Shown piece by piece: positions 1 through 7,043 of a stretch of DNA of 33,063 bases. Made by a program: the position numbers and the translations under genes. A model generated the notes under the pieces. The model was not told the DNA's origin. It searched no databases and saw only the letters and a program-made list of their open reading frames with translations. How positions within the stretch are numbered: the first letter of the stretch is position 1; every line of letters begins with the position of its first letter. The DNA is taken from positions 1 to 33,063 of the forward strand of contig JACMRC010000273.1 in NCBI GenBank assembly GCA_014376655.1, given 5' to 3'. Source of the stretch: Mucilaginibacter sp. (GTDB lineage Bacteria > Bacteroidota > Bacteroidia > Sphingobacteriales > Sphingobacteriaceae).

Positions 1-277
1 GAAAGTTGCTATATTAATTGAACACAATATTAATGCAAGAAATCGTGGTTTTTTCATTTTAATTGAAATGGATTGCGTGGTGATTATTGGTATTGATTGT
101 GTAAAATAAGGGGGGAAATACGGTACGTCCCATTATCTAAATAAAAAAGTGCATTTTCTGTGCAATGGTGGCACATTTTAAAAAGCGGTGAAAAACCACT
201 CGTTCCATTAGGTTACATTTAGCTTCTGATATAAGTGGCCTTACTTCCATTTATGTTTAATAGTGGTTTAATTGCTG
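1..277. other. Noncoding left-end region
   Basis: I see no convincing gene here. It lies downstream of the leftward repressor gene, where Mu-like phages have their left end. Related short motifs occur close together: GTGCATTTT at 149-157, TGTGCAATGG from 160, and GGCACATTTT at 170-179. They could be transposase-binding sites, but without the right end for comparison neither the terminal dinucleotide nor the host junction can be fixed. A small stem, GGTG-AAAAA-CCAC near 187, may help end the repressor transcript. Confidence 0.35.
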
Positions 278-1144
278 TTAAATGCCTAAGCGGCGTTTAA
301 TTTCTTCGAGGTCACTCTCAAAACTGTTCATTCTATTGTGTAATTCGTTTGGACTTCTGAAGTTATGGTTGATGTGCAATATCGGATACCAAATCTCTTC
401 TATATCTTGTGGGTAAACTTCTATATTTCTATAAAGGGTTTTATTGTTAGCATCAGACTTTGCAATGATGTATCCATGCTTAGAAATGCAGTTTAAGAGC
501 CTTTTAATTATGATTCCGTCCTTTTTTGATACAATAACGTGTACACGGTCATTCCTTATGTGATCTGTGTTTTCTACCCATTGGCAAATAACAATTTCTT
601 TATGCTCTAAAGTAGGATCCATACTATCTCCGCTAACCTCGAAAGCCCTAAAAGTGCCATTATTTAAGCCCGGTAAACTGTACGTTGGTAGCGTTTGTAT
701 GTACTCAACATCTCCATAACCATTTAAATAGCCTGCTTGTGCTTTAACGTTAACTAATACGACATTTTCATTGCCTGAATGGTCAACGGTTACTACTTGT
801 GGAAGTGTATGTTTTTGGGTTGGGTGTAGGGTTGGGTGTAGTTTAGGGTGTAGTTTTTCGTAATTAAGGCTTGGGGCTACCTGCTCATTCACCTCAGATA
901 TTACATTATTATTTAAAGGGTAGTTAGGGGTATTACCAAATTTAAGTTCTATTTCATCAATATATATGGAATTTATATCAATACCATTGGTATACAAAAA
1001 ATGTATATACTCTTTCGGGATAAATTTCTTCTTCCCAGCTTCAAGCAATGAAATATCCTTTTGCACCAGCCCTGAAAGGCGGGATGCTTCAGATTGAGAT
1101 ATATTTAAAGCCTCTCTAGCTGCTTTAAGCTTATTTTCTATCAT
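278..1144 (-). CDS. LexA/CI-like phage repressor (HTH + S24 peptidase)
   Basis: 288 aa. Residues 5-45 form an XRE-type helix-turn-helix (ISQSEASRLSGLVQKDISLLE), and residues 130-285 an S24/LexA-type self-cleaving domain. Visible landmarks are the scissile Ala137-Gly138 in KAQAGYL, the nucleophile Ser174 in SGDSMDP and the general base Lys214 in IIIKRL. The two parts are joined by a polar linker with a threefold LHP repeat (residues 98-108). By family knowledge such proteins hold lysogeny and are inactivated when RecA filaments stimulate self-cleavage. The gene is divergent from the early operon and its start abuts a pair of operator-like repeats, so it probably controls early transcription and itself. 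It is the functional counterpart of Mu c, though of a different fold. Confidence 0.9.
   Translation of the reverse strand: MIENKLKAAREALNISQSEASRLSGLVQKDISLLEAGKKKFIPKEYIHFLYTNGIDINSIYIDEIELKFGNTPNYPLNNNVISEVNEQVAPSLNYEKLHPKLHPTLHPTQKHTLPQVVTVDHSGNENVVLVNVKAQAGYLNGYGDVEYIQTLPTYSLPGLNNGTFRAFEVSGDSMDPTLEHKEIVICQWVENTDHIRNDRVHVIVSKKDGIIIKRLLNCISKHGYIIAKSDANNKTLYRNIEVYPQDIEEIWYPILHINHNFRSPNELHNRMNSFESDLEEIKRRLGI
991..1007. promoter_or_regulatory. Operator-like site inside the repressor gene
   Basis: The sequence TATACAAAAAATGTATA matches the reverse complement of the two intergenic operator repeats at 16 of 17 positions. It lies inside the repressor coding sequence, about 140 bp from them. It could be an auxiliary operator allowing looping, or a chance AT-rich match. 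Confidence 0.4.
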
Positions 1145-1145
1145 T

Positions 1146-1163
1146 TATACTTTTTTTGTATAT
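1146..1163. promoter_or_regulatory. Operator repeat 1
   Basis: TATACTTTTTTTGTATAT is an interrupted palindrome (TATAC-N6-GTATA) that recurs exactly at 1176-1193. The 30-bp spacing is about three helical turns, so repressors would sit on the same DNA face. This copy abuts the repressor start codon. Confidence 0.7.
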
Positions 1164-1167
1164 ATTA

Positions 1168-1198
1168 TTTGCAACTATACTTTTTTTGTATATGTTTG
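1168..1198 (+). promoter_or_regulatory. Early promoter, Bacteroidota type
   Basis: TTTG at 1168-1171, then exactly 19 bases, then TATGTTTG at 1191-1198. This is a full match to the Bacteroidota primary-sigma consensus TTTG-N19-TAnnTTTG. The predicted start is near 1205, giving a leader of about 13 nt to the ATG at 1218. Operator repeat 2 lies inside the promoter. Confidence 0.8.
1176..1193. promoter_or_regulatory. Operator repeat 2
   Basis: Exact second copy of the 18-bp repeat. It lies between the -33 and -7 boxes of the rightward early promoter, so binding would block polymerase directly. A further half-site, AAAAGTATATAG, follows at 1206-1217 just before the first early gene. Confidence 0.7.
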
Positions 1199-1217
1199 TG
1201 AACGCAAAAGTATATAG

Positions 1218-1448
1218 ATGCAAGGTAAAGAAAAAACAACAAAACCAATTGTCCTAAAAAAATCAGGTTTCACTTCGAAGACGGTAGCTGAGGTTGCTGG
1301 CTATAGCGAAAGTATGGTTAAGCAAGTAAGGTGTGGCGCAAAGGATGGTAAAAGCGAAGCGGTACAAAAAATAAAACTTGCCGACCACCTTTTGTACGAA
1401 GGTTCTACGGTATTGTTAGAAACAGTTAAAAAATTATTACCACTATAA
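1218..1448 (+). CDS. Small HTH DNA-binding protein (Ner/Cro position)
   Basis: 76 aa. The stretch SKTVAEVAGYSESMVKQVRCG (residues about 20-40) reads as a helix-turn-helix that resembles small phage regulators. It is the first gene after the early promoter, where Mu has ner, a negative regulator of early transcription. A Ner or Cro-like role is inferred from position and motif only. It is followed without a gap by the next ORF, so the two are probably co-translated. Confidence 0.7.
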   Translation: MQGKEKTTKPIVLKKSGFTSKTVAEVAGYSESMVKQVRCGAKDGKSEAVQKIKLADHLLYEGSTVLLETVKKLLPL

Positions 1449-1691
1449 ATGAGCAAAACCTACAGATGGCCAAATGGCGAATTTATGCCACAGCCCTATT
1501 TCAGAAACCAGCCCGCCACGGGTATAATGGTGGTGCTATATAAGATAGCCTACCTATTTAAGCTATACAAGAAAGTAAACGTTAGCCGCCAAATGCAAGG
1601 CGATAAGGTTATTAGAACCCTACCGCATTTAGACTTGGTTAAGCTACCGGAATGGCAAAAAGGCAATCAAAACCGAAGATTTAGAAACTAA
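1449..1691 (+). CDS. Hypothetical early protein, 80 aa
   Basis: The start codon directly follows the stop of the HTH gene, which supports an operonic gene. The product is basic, with one moderately hydrophobic stretch around IMVVLYKIAYLFKLY (residues 26-40) and a C-terminus rich in Lys, Asn and Arg. I recognise no family. It sits in the early operon upstream of the transposase. Confidence 0.6.
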   Translation: MSKTYRWPNGEFMPQPYFRNQPATGIMVVLYKIAYLFKLYKKVNVSRQMQGDKVIRTLPHLDLVKLPEWQKGNQNRRFRN

Positions 1692-1705
1692 AAAGTAAAA
1701 TAAAT

Positions 1706-2032
1706 ATGAAAAAAGTTAATCATCATCAGAATTTGGTATCTCTTGAAAAGAGGTGCATACGCTTGTTTGGCCATCCTTATGCACTTCAAGATACGGATAG
1801 TTCAATGGACGTATATAATCTTTCGGGAAGGGATATTGGGGTAAAGTCTTTTGAAGTTGGTAAAACACCTGAGCACCCTGTAACATACCTGCACGTGAAC
1901 GGTAAAAAATATCTGAAATTATCTTTCGAAAAGCCTTTGCGTCTATCTGTGTGTCCGAAGTTGAGCGAAAATAAATCAAATCGGATTGACCGTAAAGCTC
2001 TAAATGACTTACGTAAAAAGCTGGGCTGTTAG
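1706..2032 (+). CDS. Hypothetical early protein, 108 aa (strand uncertain)
   Basis: In line with the early operon, 14 bp after the previous gene. The product is basic with no family I recognise; residues 60-80 look like a beta-hairpin (YLHVNGKKYLKLSF). A longer ORF covers it completely on the other strand (1716-2165), and codon use by eye does not separate them. I favour this strand only because of operon direction and tight spacing. Confidence 0.45.
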   Translation: MKKVNHHQNLVSLEKRCIRLFGHPYALQDTDSSMDVYNLSGRDIGVKSFEVGKTPEHPVTYLHVNGKKYLKLSFEKPLRLSVCPKLSENKSNRIDRKALNDLRKKLGC

Positions 2033-2165
2033 GTTCGATTGCGTAATCGAGATTGTGAAGCCAAGCCAACGTTTTTAGAAGGGAGAATATTGGAGGCTGA
2101 AAGTTATTAATGTTTGTGTTTTTAAAGTACATCACAACAACATTGACCCTAAATTTTTTATTCAT
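1716..2165 (-). CDS. Alternative antisense ORF, 149 aa
   Basis: This leftward ORF overlaps the whole rightward 108-aa ORF, so at most one is likely a main coding gene. The product is rich in aromatic residues with no recognised domain. A partial Bacteroidota-type promoter (TTTG at 2202-2199, 19 bases, then TAAATTGT at 2179-2172) points leftward into it, but it would leave almost no leader. Kept as a competing call. Confidence 0.3.
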   Translation of the reverse strand: MNKKFRVNVVVMYFKNTNINNFQPPIFSLLKTLAWLHNLDYAIEPNSPAFYVSHLELYGQSDLIYFRSTSDTQIDAKAFRKIISDIFYRSRAGMLQGAQVFYQLQKTLPQYPFPKDYIRPLNYPYLEVHKDGQTSVCTSFQEIPNSDDD

Positions 2166-2218
2166 ACTGCTACAATTTAAGTGAGATTATAAAAGTAGCA
2201 AATATTCCCGAAAGCGTA

Positions 2219-2238
2219 ACCCTGCCATCGCCGCAGGG
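2219..2238 (+). repeat. Hairpin upstream of the transposase
   Basis: CCCTGC, a 7-nt loop, then GCAGGG form a perfect 6-bp stem in the roughly 300-bp stretch before the transposase. No T-run follows, so it is not a standard terminator. It could be part of the transposase mRNA leader. Otherwise I see nothing firm between 2166 and 2329. Confidence 0.4.
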
Positions 2239-2329
2239 CGGGAACCAAAAGATTCTGACAAAACCAAAAAAATAATGCACAATGTACATAACCGAGGTGT
2301 AAGCCGGGATGTAAATTATCAGTAAACAA

Positions 2330-4357
2330 ATGAGATATAACTCCGCCAACGTACTGTGTTTAGAATATGAGGAATTAGTTCCGAATATTATGAAAAGAGA
2401 TAATTTCTTCTACTTAAAAAAAGAAGAAAAAATTAAAGTACACGGTACAGGCGGTAATGGTAGATATATTCTTATTGAGTTTGATTCATTACCTAAAAAA
2501 TATCAAGACGAAGTAAGGAAACTATTTGGCGACCCCAAAAAGTACGTTGTAACCCAGCCAATAAAGGCATTGGTGCAAACCGACCTTAGAGCAGAGCAGT
2601 TTTATAGGGATTACACTCTACCAAACGGTATGAAGTTGCCCGATCAGGATTTCGACATAAAAGGCAAGACACAAATAAATTATGTTGCAGCGCATACCAA
2701 AGCGGCTAGCTATTTAAACACGATTATATACCTCATTGAAGATAAAAGAGCCTTAAAAGAGCAGTTAAACGTAAGCATTACCACCTTTTGGGAGCGCATT
2801 TTTGACCTTTTAAAAGCTGAAAAGGTAAGGTTACCCCTATCAGAAAAACGCCTAAAAATCACAATAAAAGAGTATAAAGGGCAAAATTACGGTTGTTTGG
2901 TAGAGGCTTTCAGGTTTGGAAACCCCAATGCCAAAAAAGTGGATGACGATGTGGCGGAATCATTACTTATTGAAATGATTGGCCACGACCACCAGCACGA
3001 TTATAGCAGAATTGCGATTGCCTATAATACATGGGCCAAGGATGCAGGTAAAAAAACCATTTCTGAAAGGGCTGTAGCCTATTGGGCTAAGAAAAACGCT
3101 TACCTCATTACCCAAAACAGGGAAGGCAAAAGCATCAATTACAATAAATTTAATAAACAAATCCGAAGAGACAGACCGAGCGCACCGCTATTGCTGATTA
3201 ACTCGGATGATAACGTACTAGATTTATACTTCATTGAAGAAAAGGTAAACAAAAAGAACTATGTAGTTAAAAACCATTATTACCGCCCTGTTTTGTACGT
3301 GGTTGTAGATGCTTTCAATGATTACATATTAGGTTACGCAGTTGGCGAAACGGTAACTATTGAACTGATAAAAGAGGCTTATAGAAATGCCGAAAGTCAC
3401 GTTAAACAACTATTAAACGGCTATTATTTACCGCATCAGATACAAACCGACCGTTGGGGATTGGGCAAAGATAATGAACTTGAAAAGTTCTATAAGTCAA
3501 TGGGCGAATTTACACCAGCCACGGCAAGGGTTGCACAGGGTAAGTACATAGAGCGCACGTTCGGTACAACTTGGCATCAAGAATTAAAAAGATACATCAA
3601 CTACGCTGGGCAAAACGTAACGGCAAAGGAAAAACTAAACCCTGATGCTATTGACCGCAACAAATCAAATTTCCCTGTAAAGTCAGAGTCTGTTAATCAG
3701 GTTGCAGAATTTATAGAAAGGTTAAGAAGCACCAAACGCAAAGATTGCGAATTAACACGCCGTGAAGAATGGATGACTGCATTTGCATCATCAGAAATAA
3801 GCAAGAAACGCCAAATTTCTACAGAGCAACACTTGCAAATTTTCGGCAAGCTGCACAATCCTAAAAACGGCAGAAAAAACAGACTGCTACCACAGGGCTT
3901 GGAAATTATGAACGGGAAGTTCCTTTACGATATCCCTGCCAGCTATTTCCCTTATCACGTGAATAAAGAAGTACAGGTTATTTATGACCCTTATGATATG
4001 AATCAGGTTTTGGTAACTGATGGTAAAGGTTTACGCTTTGTGGCCAACAGCTATGTTAAAAGTCCATCGGCTTTGGCAGATCATACCGAACATACCCAAG
4101 CAATTTATTGGAACAGGATGCACGAAAAGAAAACTATGGCAGCGGTACCGGGCGAAGCCCAAAGCCAACGCCGTGAATTGCTAGAAAGAGCCAAAATAGA
4201 TGCCGAAAGCCTTTTGCAAGGTGGCGTATTGGTAAAACAGATTAGGCACGATGCCGAAAAGGCAGTTAAAGGCGCATTTGATGACTTTGAAGATATGGTA
4301 CAGCACAAACGAACTGAGCTTGTACCTAATAAAGATAGCTTTTTAGATAGATGGTAA
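2330..4357 (+). CDS. Mu-type DDE transposase (MuA-like)
   Basis: 675 aa, close to MuA (663 aa). The N-terminal 70 residues resemble the DNA-binding region of MuA-type transposases, residues 115-260 contain further helical DNA-binding segments, and the RNase-H-fold core runs from about 285 to 425. The catalytic triad is probably Asp293 (NSDD; Asp327 in VVVDAF is the alternative), Asp374 (QTDRWG) and Glu408 (GKYIERTFG), with 33 residues between the last two. A mu-C-like beta domain and a basic tail follow, the part that contacts MuB in Mu. It joins phage ends to target DNA for integration and replicative transposition. The ATPase gene follows directly. Confidence 0.93.
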   Translation: MRYNSANVLCLEYEELVPNIMKRDNFFYLKKEEKIKVHGTGGNGRYILIEFDSLPKKYQDEVRKLFGDPKKYVVTQPIKALVQTDLRAEQFYRDYTLPNGMKLPDQDFDIKGKTQINYVAAHTKAASYLNTIIYLIEDKRALKEQLNVSITTFWERIFDLLKAEKVRLPLSEKRLKITIKEYKGQNYGCLVEAFRFGNPNAKKVDDDVAESLLIEMIGHDHQHDYSRIAIAYNTWAKDAGKKTISERAVAYWAKKNAYLITQNREGKSINYNKFNKQIRRDRPSAPLLLINSDDNVLDLYFIEEKVNKKNYVVKNHYYRPVLYVVVDAFNDYILGYAVGETVTIELIKEAYRNAESHVKQLLNGYYLPHQIQTDRWGLGKDNELEKFYKSMGEFTPATARVAQGKYIERTFGTTWHQELKRYINYAGQNVTAKEKLNPDAIDRNKSNFPVKSESVNQVAEFIERLRSTKRKDCELTRREEWMTAFASSEISKKRQISTEQHLQIFGKLHNPKNGRKNRLLPQGLEIMNGKFLYDIPASYFPYHVNKEVQVIYDPYDMNQVLVTDGKGLRFVANSYVKSPSALADHTEHTQAIYWNRMHEKKTMAAVPGEAQSQRRELLERAKIDAESLLQGGVLVKQIRHDAEKAVKGAFDDFEDMVQHKRTELVPNKDSFLDRW

Positions 4358-4362
4358 AACAA

Positions 4363-4392
4363 AACCGCCCAGCTAACGACAACTGGACGGTT
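4363..4392 (+). repeat. Intergenic hairpin with C.A mismatch
   Basis: AACCG-C-CCAG, a 10-nt loop, then CTGG-A-CGGTT. The stem ends 13 nt before the start codon of the ATPase gene. On the opposite strand the mismatch becomes a G.U pair and the stem is followed by a T-rich run, so it would work better there as a terminator. It shares CCGCCC...GGACGG with the hairpin at 23531-23559. Confidence 0.6.
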
Positions 4393-4405
4393 CAAACTTT
4401 AAAAA

Positions 4406-5263
4406 ATGGATAACAACACAAAACAACACATCTCAGACGAATTACGCAACTATGTCTTGCGATTTGATTCGCAAAACAAGGCAGCTGCCACACTAAGGAA
4501 CATTAGCGTTGCCAATGTAAGCCACATGAACAACAACAAATGGGATAAAATATCCGATGAGTTGTGGCTTAACGTGGCCAAGCAAATAGGGCTACATAAT
4601 GAAGAGTACATTTTAAACCGTGAGAACAAAAACTTCAAAAATCTACAAATGCTTTTTGCAGATTCTGCAACTTACAGCAACTGTTACGGTGCTTATGGTA
4701 AGGCTAGCATAGGCAAAACCACCTCCGCACTCGCTTCCAAGGAAAACAACAAAAACATATTTGTGGTACGCTGTGATGAGTTTTGGAATCGCCGAACCTA
4801 CCTAACCGAGATTTTGCATTCGATGGGAATTGATGGTGGCGGTTACAGCGTGCCGGAAATGATGGCCACGGTAGTAAAAACCATTTTAAAACTCAAAAAC
4901 CCTGCTTTTATACTAGATGAGTTTGACAAGCTGAGCGATAACAACTGGTGCAGTACCATTAGCATCCTTAACCGCTTAGAGAATGTTTGCGGACTTACAA
5001 TTTTAGGTACCGAGCATTTATTGAGAAGGTTTGAGCGTGGATTGCGATTAAATAAAAGAGGCTACGCAGAACTTTACAGCCGTGTAGGTGCAAAACTTAT
5101 TCCCTTGGATGATAATAACGAAAAGGACTTAAAAGAAACCATCCGGTTAAATGGTATTACCGATGAGTACCAAATAAACGACATCTATAATACTTGCGAA
5201 AGCGACCAACGCCGAGTGCGCAAGTTGATACACGTTACCAAAAGAAAAACAGGAGGTAAATAA
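4406..5263 (+). CDS. MuB-like AAA ATPase, target-DNA activator
   Basis: 285 aa (MuB is 312). Residues 1-62 form a helix-turn-helix-like region. The AAA core carries a Walker A motif at about 98-105 (GKASIGKT), a Walker B at 168-174 (FILDEFD) and a sensor-like GTEHL at 201-205. MuB-type ATPases coat target DNA, stimulate the transposase and provide target immunity. It sits directly downstream of the transposase, the classic A-B order. The end of the gene carries a strong AGGAGG at 5251-5256 that serves the next gene. Confidence 0.9.
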   Translation: MDNNTKQHISDELRNYVLRFDSQNKAAATLRNISVANVSHMNNNKWDKISDELWLNVAKQIGLHNEEYILNRENKNFKNLQMLFADSATYSNCYGAYGKASIGKTTSALASKENNKNIFVVRCDEFWNRRTYLTEILHSMGIDGGGYSVPEMMATVVKTILKLKNPAFILDEFDKLSDNNWCSTISILNRLENVCGLTILGTEHLLRRFERGLRLNKRGYAELYSRVGAKLIPLDDNNEKDLKETIRLNGITDEYQINDIYNTCESDQRRVRKLIHVTKRKTGGK

Positions 5264-5264
5264 T

Positions 5265-5684
5265 ATGCAAAATACAGTAAAAACCCAAAAAGTGCCCTAC
5301 GTAAAGCAAATGGCCATACAGATGGAAGCCTACAAAATGCTGATATGTAGCCGTATCGGTTGGAATGAAGCAACATACGAAGATTACAGGTTTAATGCAG
5401 CTTTAGATTTTATTGAAGATATGATCATAGGCTTGCACCCGGAAGATAGAAAGCTGATTACCTATAGCGCATTCTTTTGGGGCTGGTTTAAAAACAAATG
5501 GTTTGAGCGTGATATACAGATTTACAACGAACTAAGCCTAACGGCAGATGATTACTGCGGAATACAAGACTATCATTTAAGGACTTGCAAAACTATGCAA
5601 CAATCTTTTCACGCCCATTTTAACACCATTATAGATGATGGTGCTGATAGAATTAAGGAAGAAATGGAGGGTGCAAATGGATAA
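5265..5684 (+). CDS. Hypothetical early protein, 139 aa
   Basis: Starts one base after the ATPase stop codon, with AGGAGG at 5251-5256 nine bases upstream. This is one of the few strong Shine-Dalgarno sites in the window. The product is mixed helical and rich in aromatics (FFWGWFKNKWFERDIQIYNE, residues about 67-86), with no catalytic motif or signal I recognise. Its 3' end overlaps the next gene by 8 bp. Confidence 0.75.
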   Translation: MQNTVKTQKVPYVKQMAIQMEAYKMLICSRIGWNEATYEDYRFNAALDFIEDMIIGLHPEDRKLITYSAFFWGWFKNKWFERDIQIYNELSLTADDYCGIQDYHLRTCKTMQQSFHAHFNTIIDDGADRIKEEMEGANG

Positions 5685-6003
5685 GGATACTGCAACACTT
5701 AGAATGGTGGTAGAGGCAGTAAGTGCGGTCACCAATGTAAACAAGTACGATATTATAGGTAAAAGCAGAACGGCAAACGTGGTAAACGCTCGCAGAATTG
5801 CCATTTGCTTACTCTACAATAATGGTTTAAAGGCAATGGATATAGCCCACACATTCTTTACTGAACGTAGCAACGTCTACAGCTGCATAGCACGCCAAAA
5901 AGAACTCAATCAAACTTACCCAGCCGAAAGAAAAACCTTTCAGGCTTGCGAAAATCAAATATTAGATGCTATTAACAAGGAAAGGAGTAAACAAAATGTA
6001 TAG
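5677..6003 (+). CDS. DnaA domain IV-like DNA-binding protein, copy 1
   Basis: 108 aa from the ATG at 5677, chosen because GGAGGG lies 7 bp upstream; the longer frame from 5635 has no such site. Residues about 37-75 (ARRIAICLLYNNGLKAMDIAHTF and following) match the pattern of the DnaA C-terminal DNA-binding domain: a basic helix with AR.IA, then a helix-turn-helix. The DnaA ATPase domain is absent. It probably binds DnaA-box-like sites as a replication or transcription modulator. It is followed by a second protein of the same type. Confidence 0.65.
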   Translation: MDKDTATLRMVVEAVSAVTNVNKYDIIGKSRTANVVNARRIAICLLYNNGLKAMDIAHTFFTERSNVYSCIARQKELNQTYPAERKTFQACENQILDAINKERSKQNV

Positions 6004-6358
6004 TCAGATTTTAGCACATCAACTCAATACTTTAATGTATGCCATTAAAGGGAAGCCAGTTGTAGTGCAGTTTTCGGCAGATATAATCTTGAATAATGTG
6101 TGTTTGGGCTTGGGCGTAAGCAGAGTGCAAATGGCATCTAAAACCCAAATCAGAACCATTGCCGATGCACGGTGCATAGCATCATATTTAATGCGCAAAT
6201 ACACACAATTAACCCTTAAGGAAATTACCAAGGCTGTTGGTTTACGCAATCACGCTACCATTATTTATCAAATCGGCAAGTATGATACGCTTATGGGAAA
6301 CCAAGATTTTACCAAAAAAAGAACGGCGGTATTAGAAAGGATGGGCTTATGCGGATAA
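5996..6358 (+). CDS. DnaA domain IV-like DNA-binding protein, copy 2
   Basis: 120 aa from the ATG at 5996, picked for the AAGGAG 7-8 bp upstream; it overlaps copy 1 by 8 bp. Residues about 55-100 hold ARCIASYLMRKYTQLTLKEI and then LRNHATIIYQIGKYDTL, which closely follows the DnaA signature R/N-H-x-T-[VI]-x-x-x-[IV]-x-K. It has no ATPase domain. The pair may be a duplication that then diverged strongly. Confidence 0.75.
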   Translation: MYSQILAHQLNTLMYAIKGKPVVVQFSADIILNNVCLGLGVSRVQMASKTQIRTIADARCIASYLMRKYTQLTLKEITKAVGLRNHATIIYQIGKYDTLMGNQDFTKKRTAVLERMGLCG

Positions 6359-6663
6359 AAAACACGCAAGCGCAAATGGAAGGCATCCTGTTATTGCTGA
6401 AGTTGCTACTTAAGCTAAACAAGCCTAAGGATCTTGCTGAAAAACTAGTTCGAAACATTGTTTTTAAGGTTTATCAAAGGTTGAGGGCGCAAAGCGAAGT
6501 TGTAACGCTGAAACCAAAAGGCTATAGCCTAAGCCTTAATGAAAACGAAGCACTTGCACTGTATGTGTACCTGCAAAATGTGGGCATTGCAAATGATCTC
6601 TATAAATATGAAGCTCTGCAATTAACTAGGGTATTTAATGAGATTGACAAACAATACGCTTAA
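6349..6663 (+). CDS. Hypothetical early protein, 104 aa
   Basis: Overlaps the preceding gene by 10 bp, with GGATGGG just upstream of its ATG. The product is mostly alpha-helical and Leu/Lys-rich, with no membrane span or catalytic motif. I recognise no family. It belongs to the tightly packed early operon. Confidence 0.7.
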   Translation: MRIKNTQAQMEGILLLLKLLLKLNKPKDLAEKLVRNIVFKVYQRLRAQSEVVTLKPKGYSLSLNENEALALYVYLQNVGIANDLYKYEALQLTRVFNEIDKQYA

Positions 6664-6747
6664 ATGGAAACCGAAATAATACTGCCAATCCTACTTTTTG
6701 GACTGCTTATCTTAAAAATGTACAGCAACAATAAACCCTATCAATAA
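6664..6747 (+). CDS. Tiny membrane peptide, 27 aa
   Basis: The ATG immediately follows the previous stop codon. The product, METEIILPILLFGLLILKMY plus a short polar tail, is essentially one transmembrane helix. Adjacency and the hydrophobic pattern support a real gene, although its shortness means chance cannot be excluded. First of three small membrane ORFs in a row. Confidence 0.5.
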   Translation: METEIILPILLFGLLILKMYSNNKPYQ

Positions 6748-6765
6748 CCCTTTAAACAAAAAAAA

Positions 6766-6939
6766 ATGAAAAAATCAATGACCCTTTTAATCGCAACGAT
6801 TCTTATTTATGCGGCTTTAATTTACCTGATGTCCTTAAGAGACAGCTATTTAATTTACTACACCGTAGCATCCTTTTTAGTTTTTGCGGGCGGTTCTTAC
6901 CTAACAATTTCTTGTATGAGAAAAGAAGGACTGTTGTAA
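6766..6939 (+). CDS. Small membrane protein, 57 aa, two spans
   Basis: Starts MKKSMTLLIA and has two hydrophobic segments, residues about 5-22 and 30-50, separated by LRDSY. Its size and topology fit small phage membrane proteins such as exclusion factors or holin-like regulators, but nothing identifies the function. It lies 18 bp after the 27-aa peptide, in the early operon. Confidence 0.6.
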   Translation: MKKSMTLLIATILIYAALIYLMSLRDSYLIYYTVASFLVFAGGSYLTISCMRKEGLL

Positions 6940-6944
6940 ATTAT

Positions 6945-7043
6945 ATGGATACCGCATTAGCCATACTGCTAGTAACAGTAATCATCATCGCAAATATCAT
7001 TGAATATACAAATTATAGAAACCAAAAAAACAATGAAAATTAA
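6945..7043 (+). CDS. Tiny membrane peptide, 32 aa
   Basis: MDTALAILLVTVIIIANIIE forms one transmembrane helix, followed by a polar, Asn-rich tail. It starts 5 bp after the 57-aa ORF and overlaps the DUF3164 start by 11 bp, the spacing expected of translationally coupled genes. Confidence 0.5.
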   Translation: MDTALAILLVTVIIIANIIEYTNYRNQKNNEN

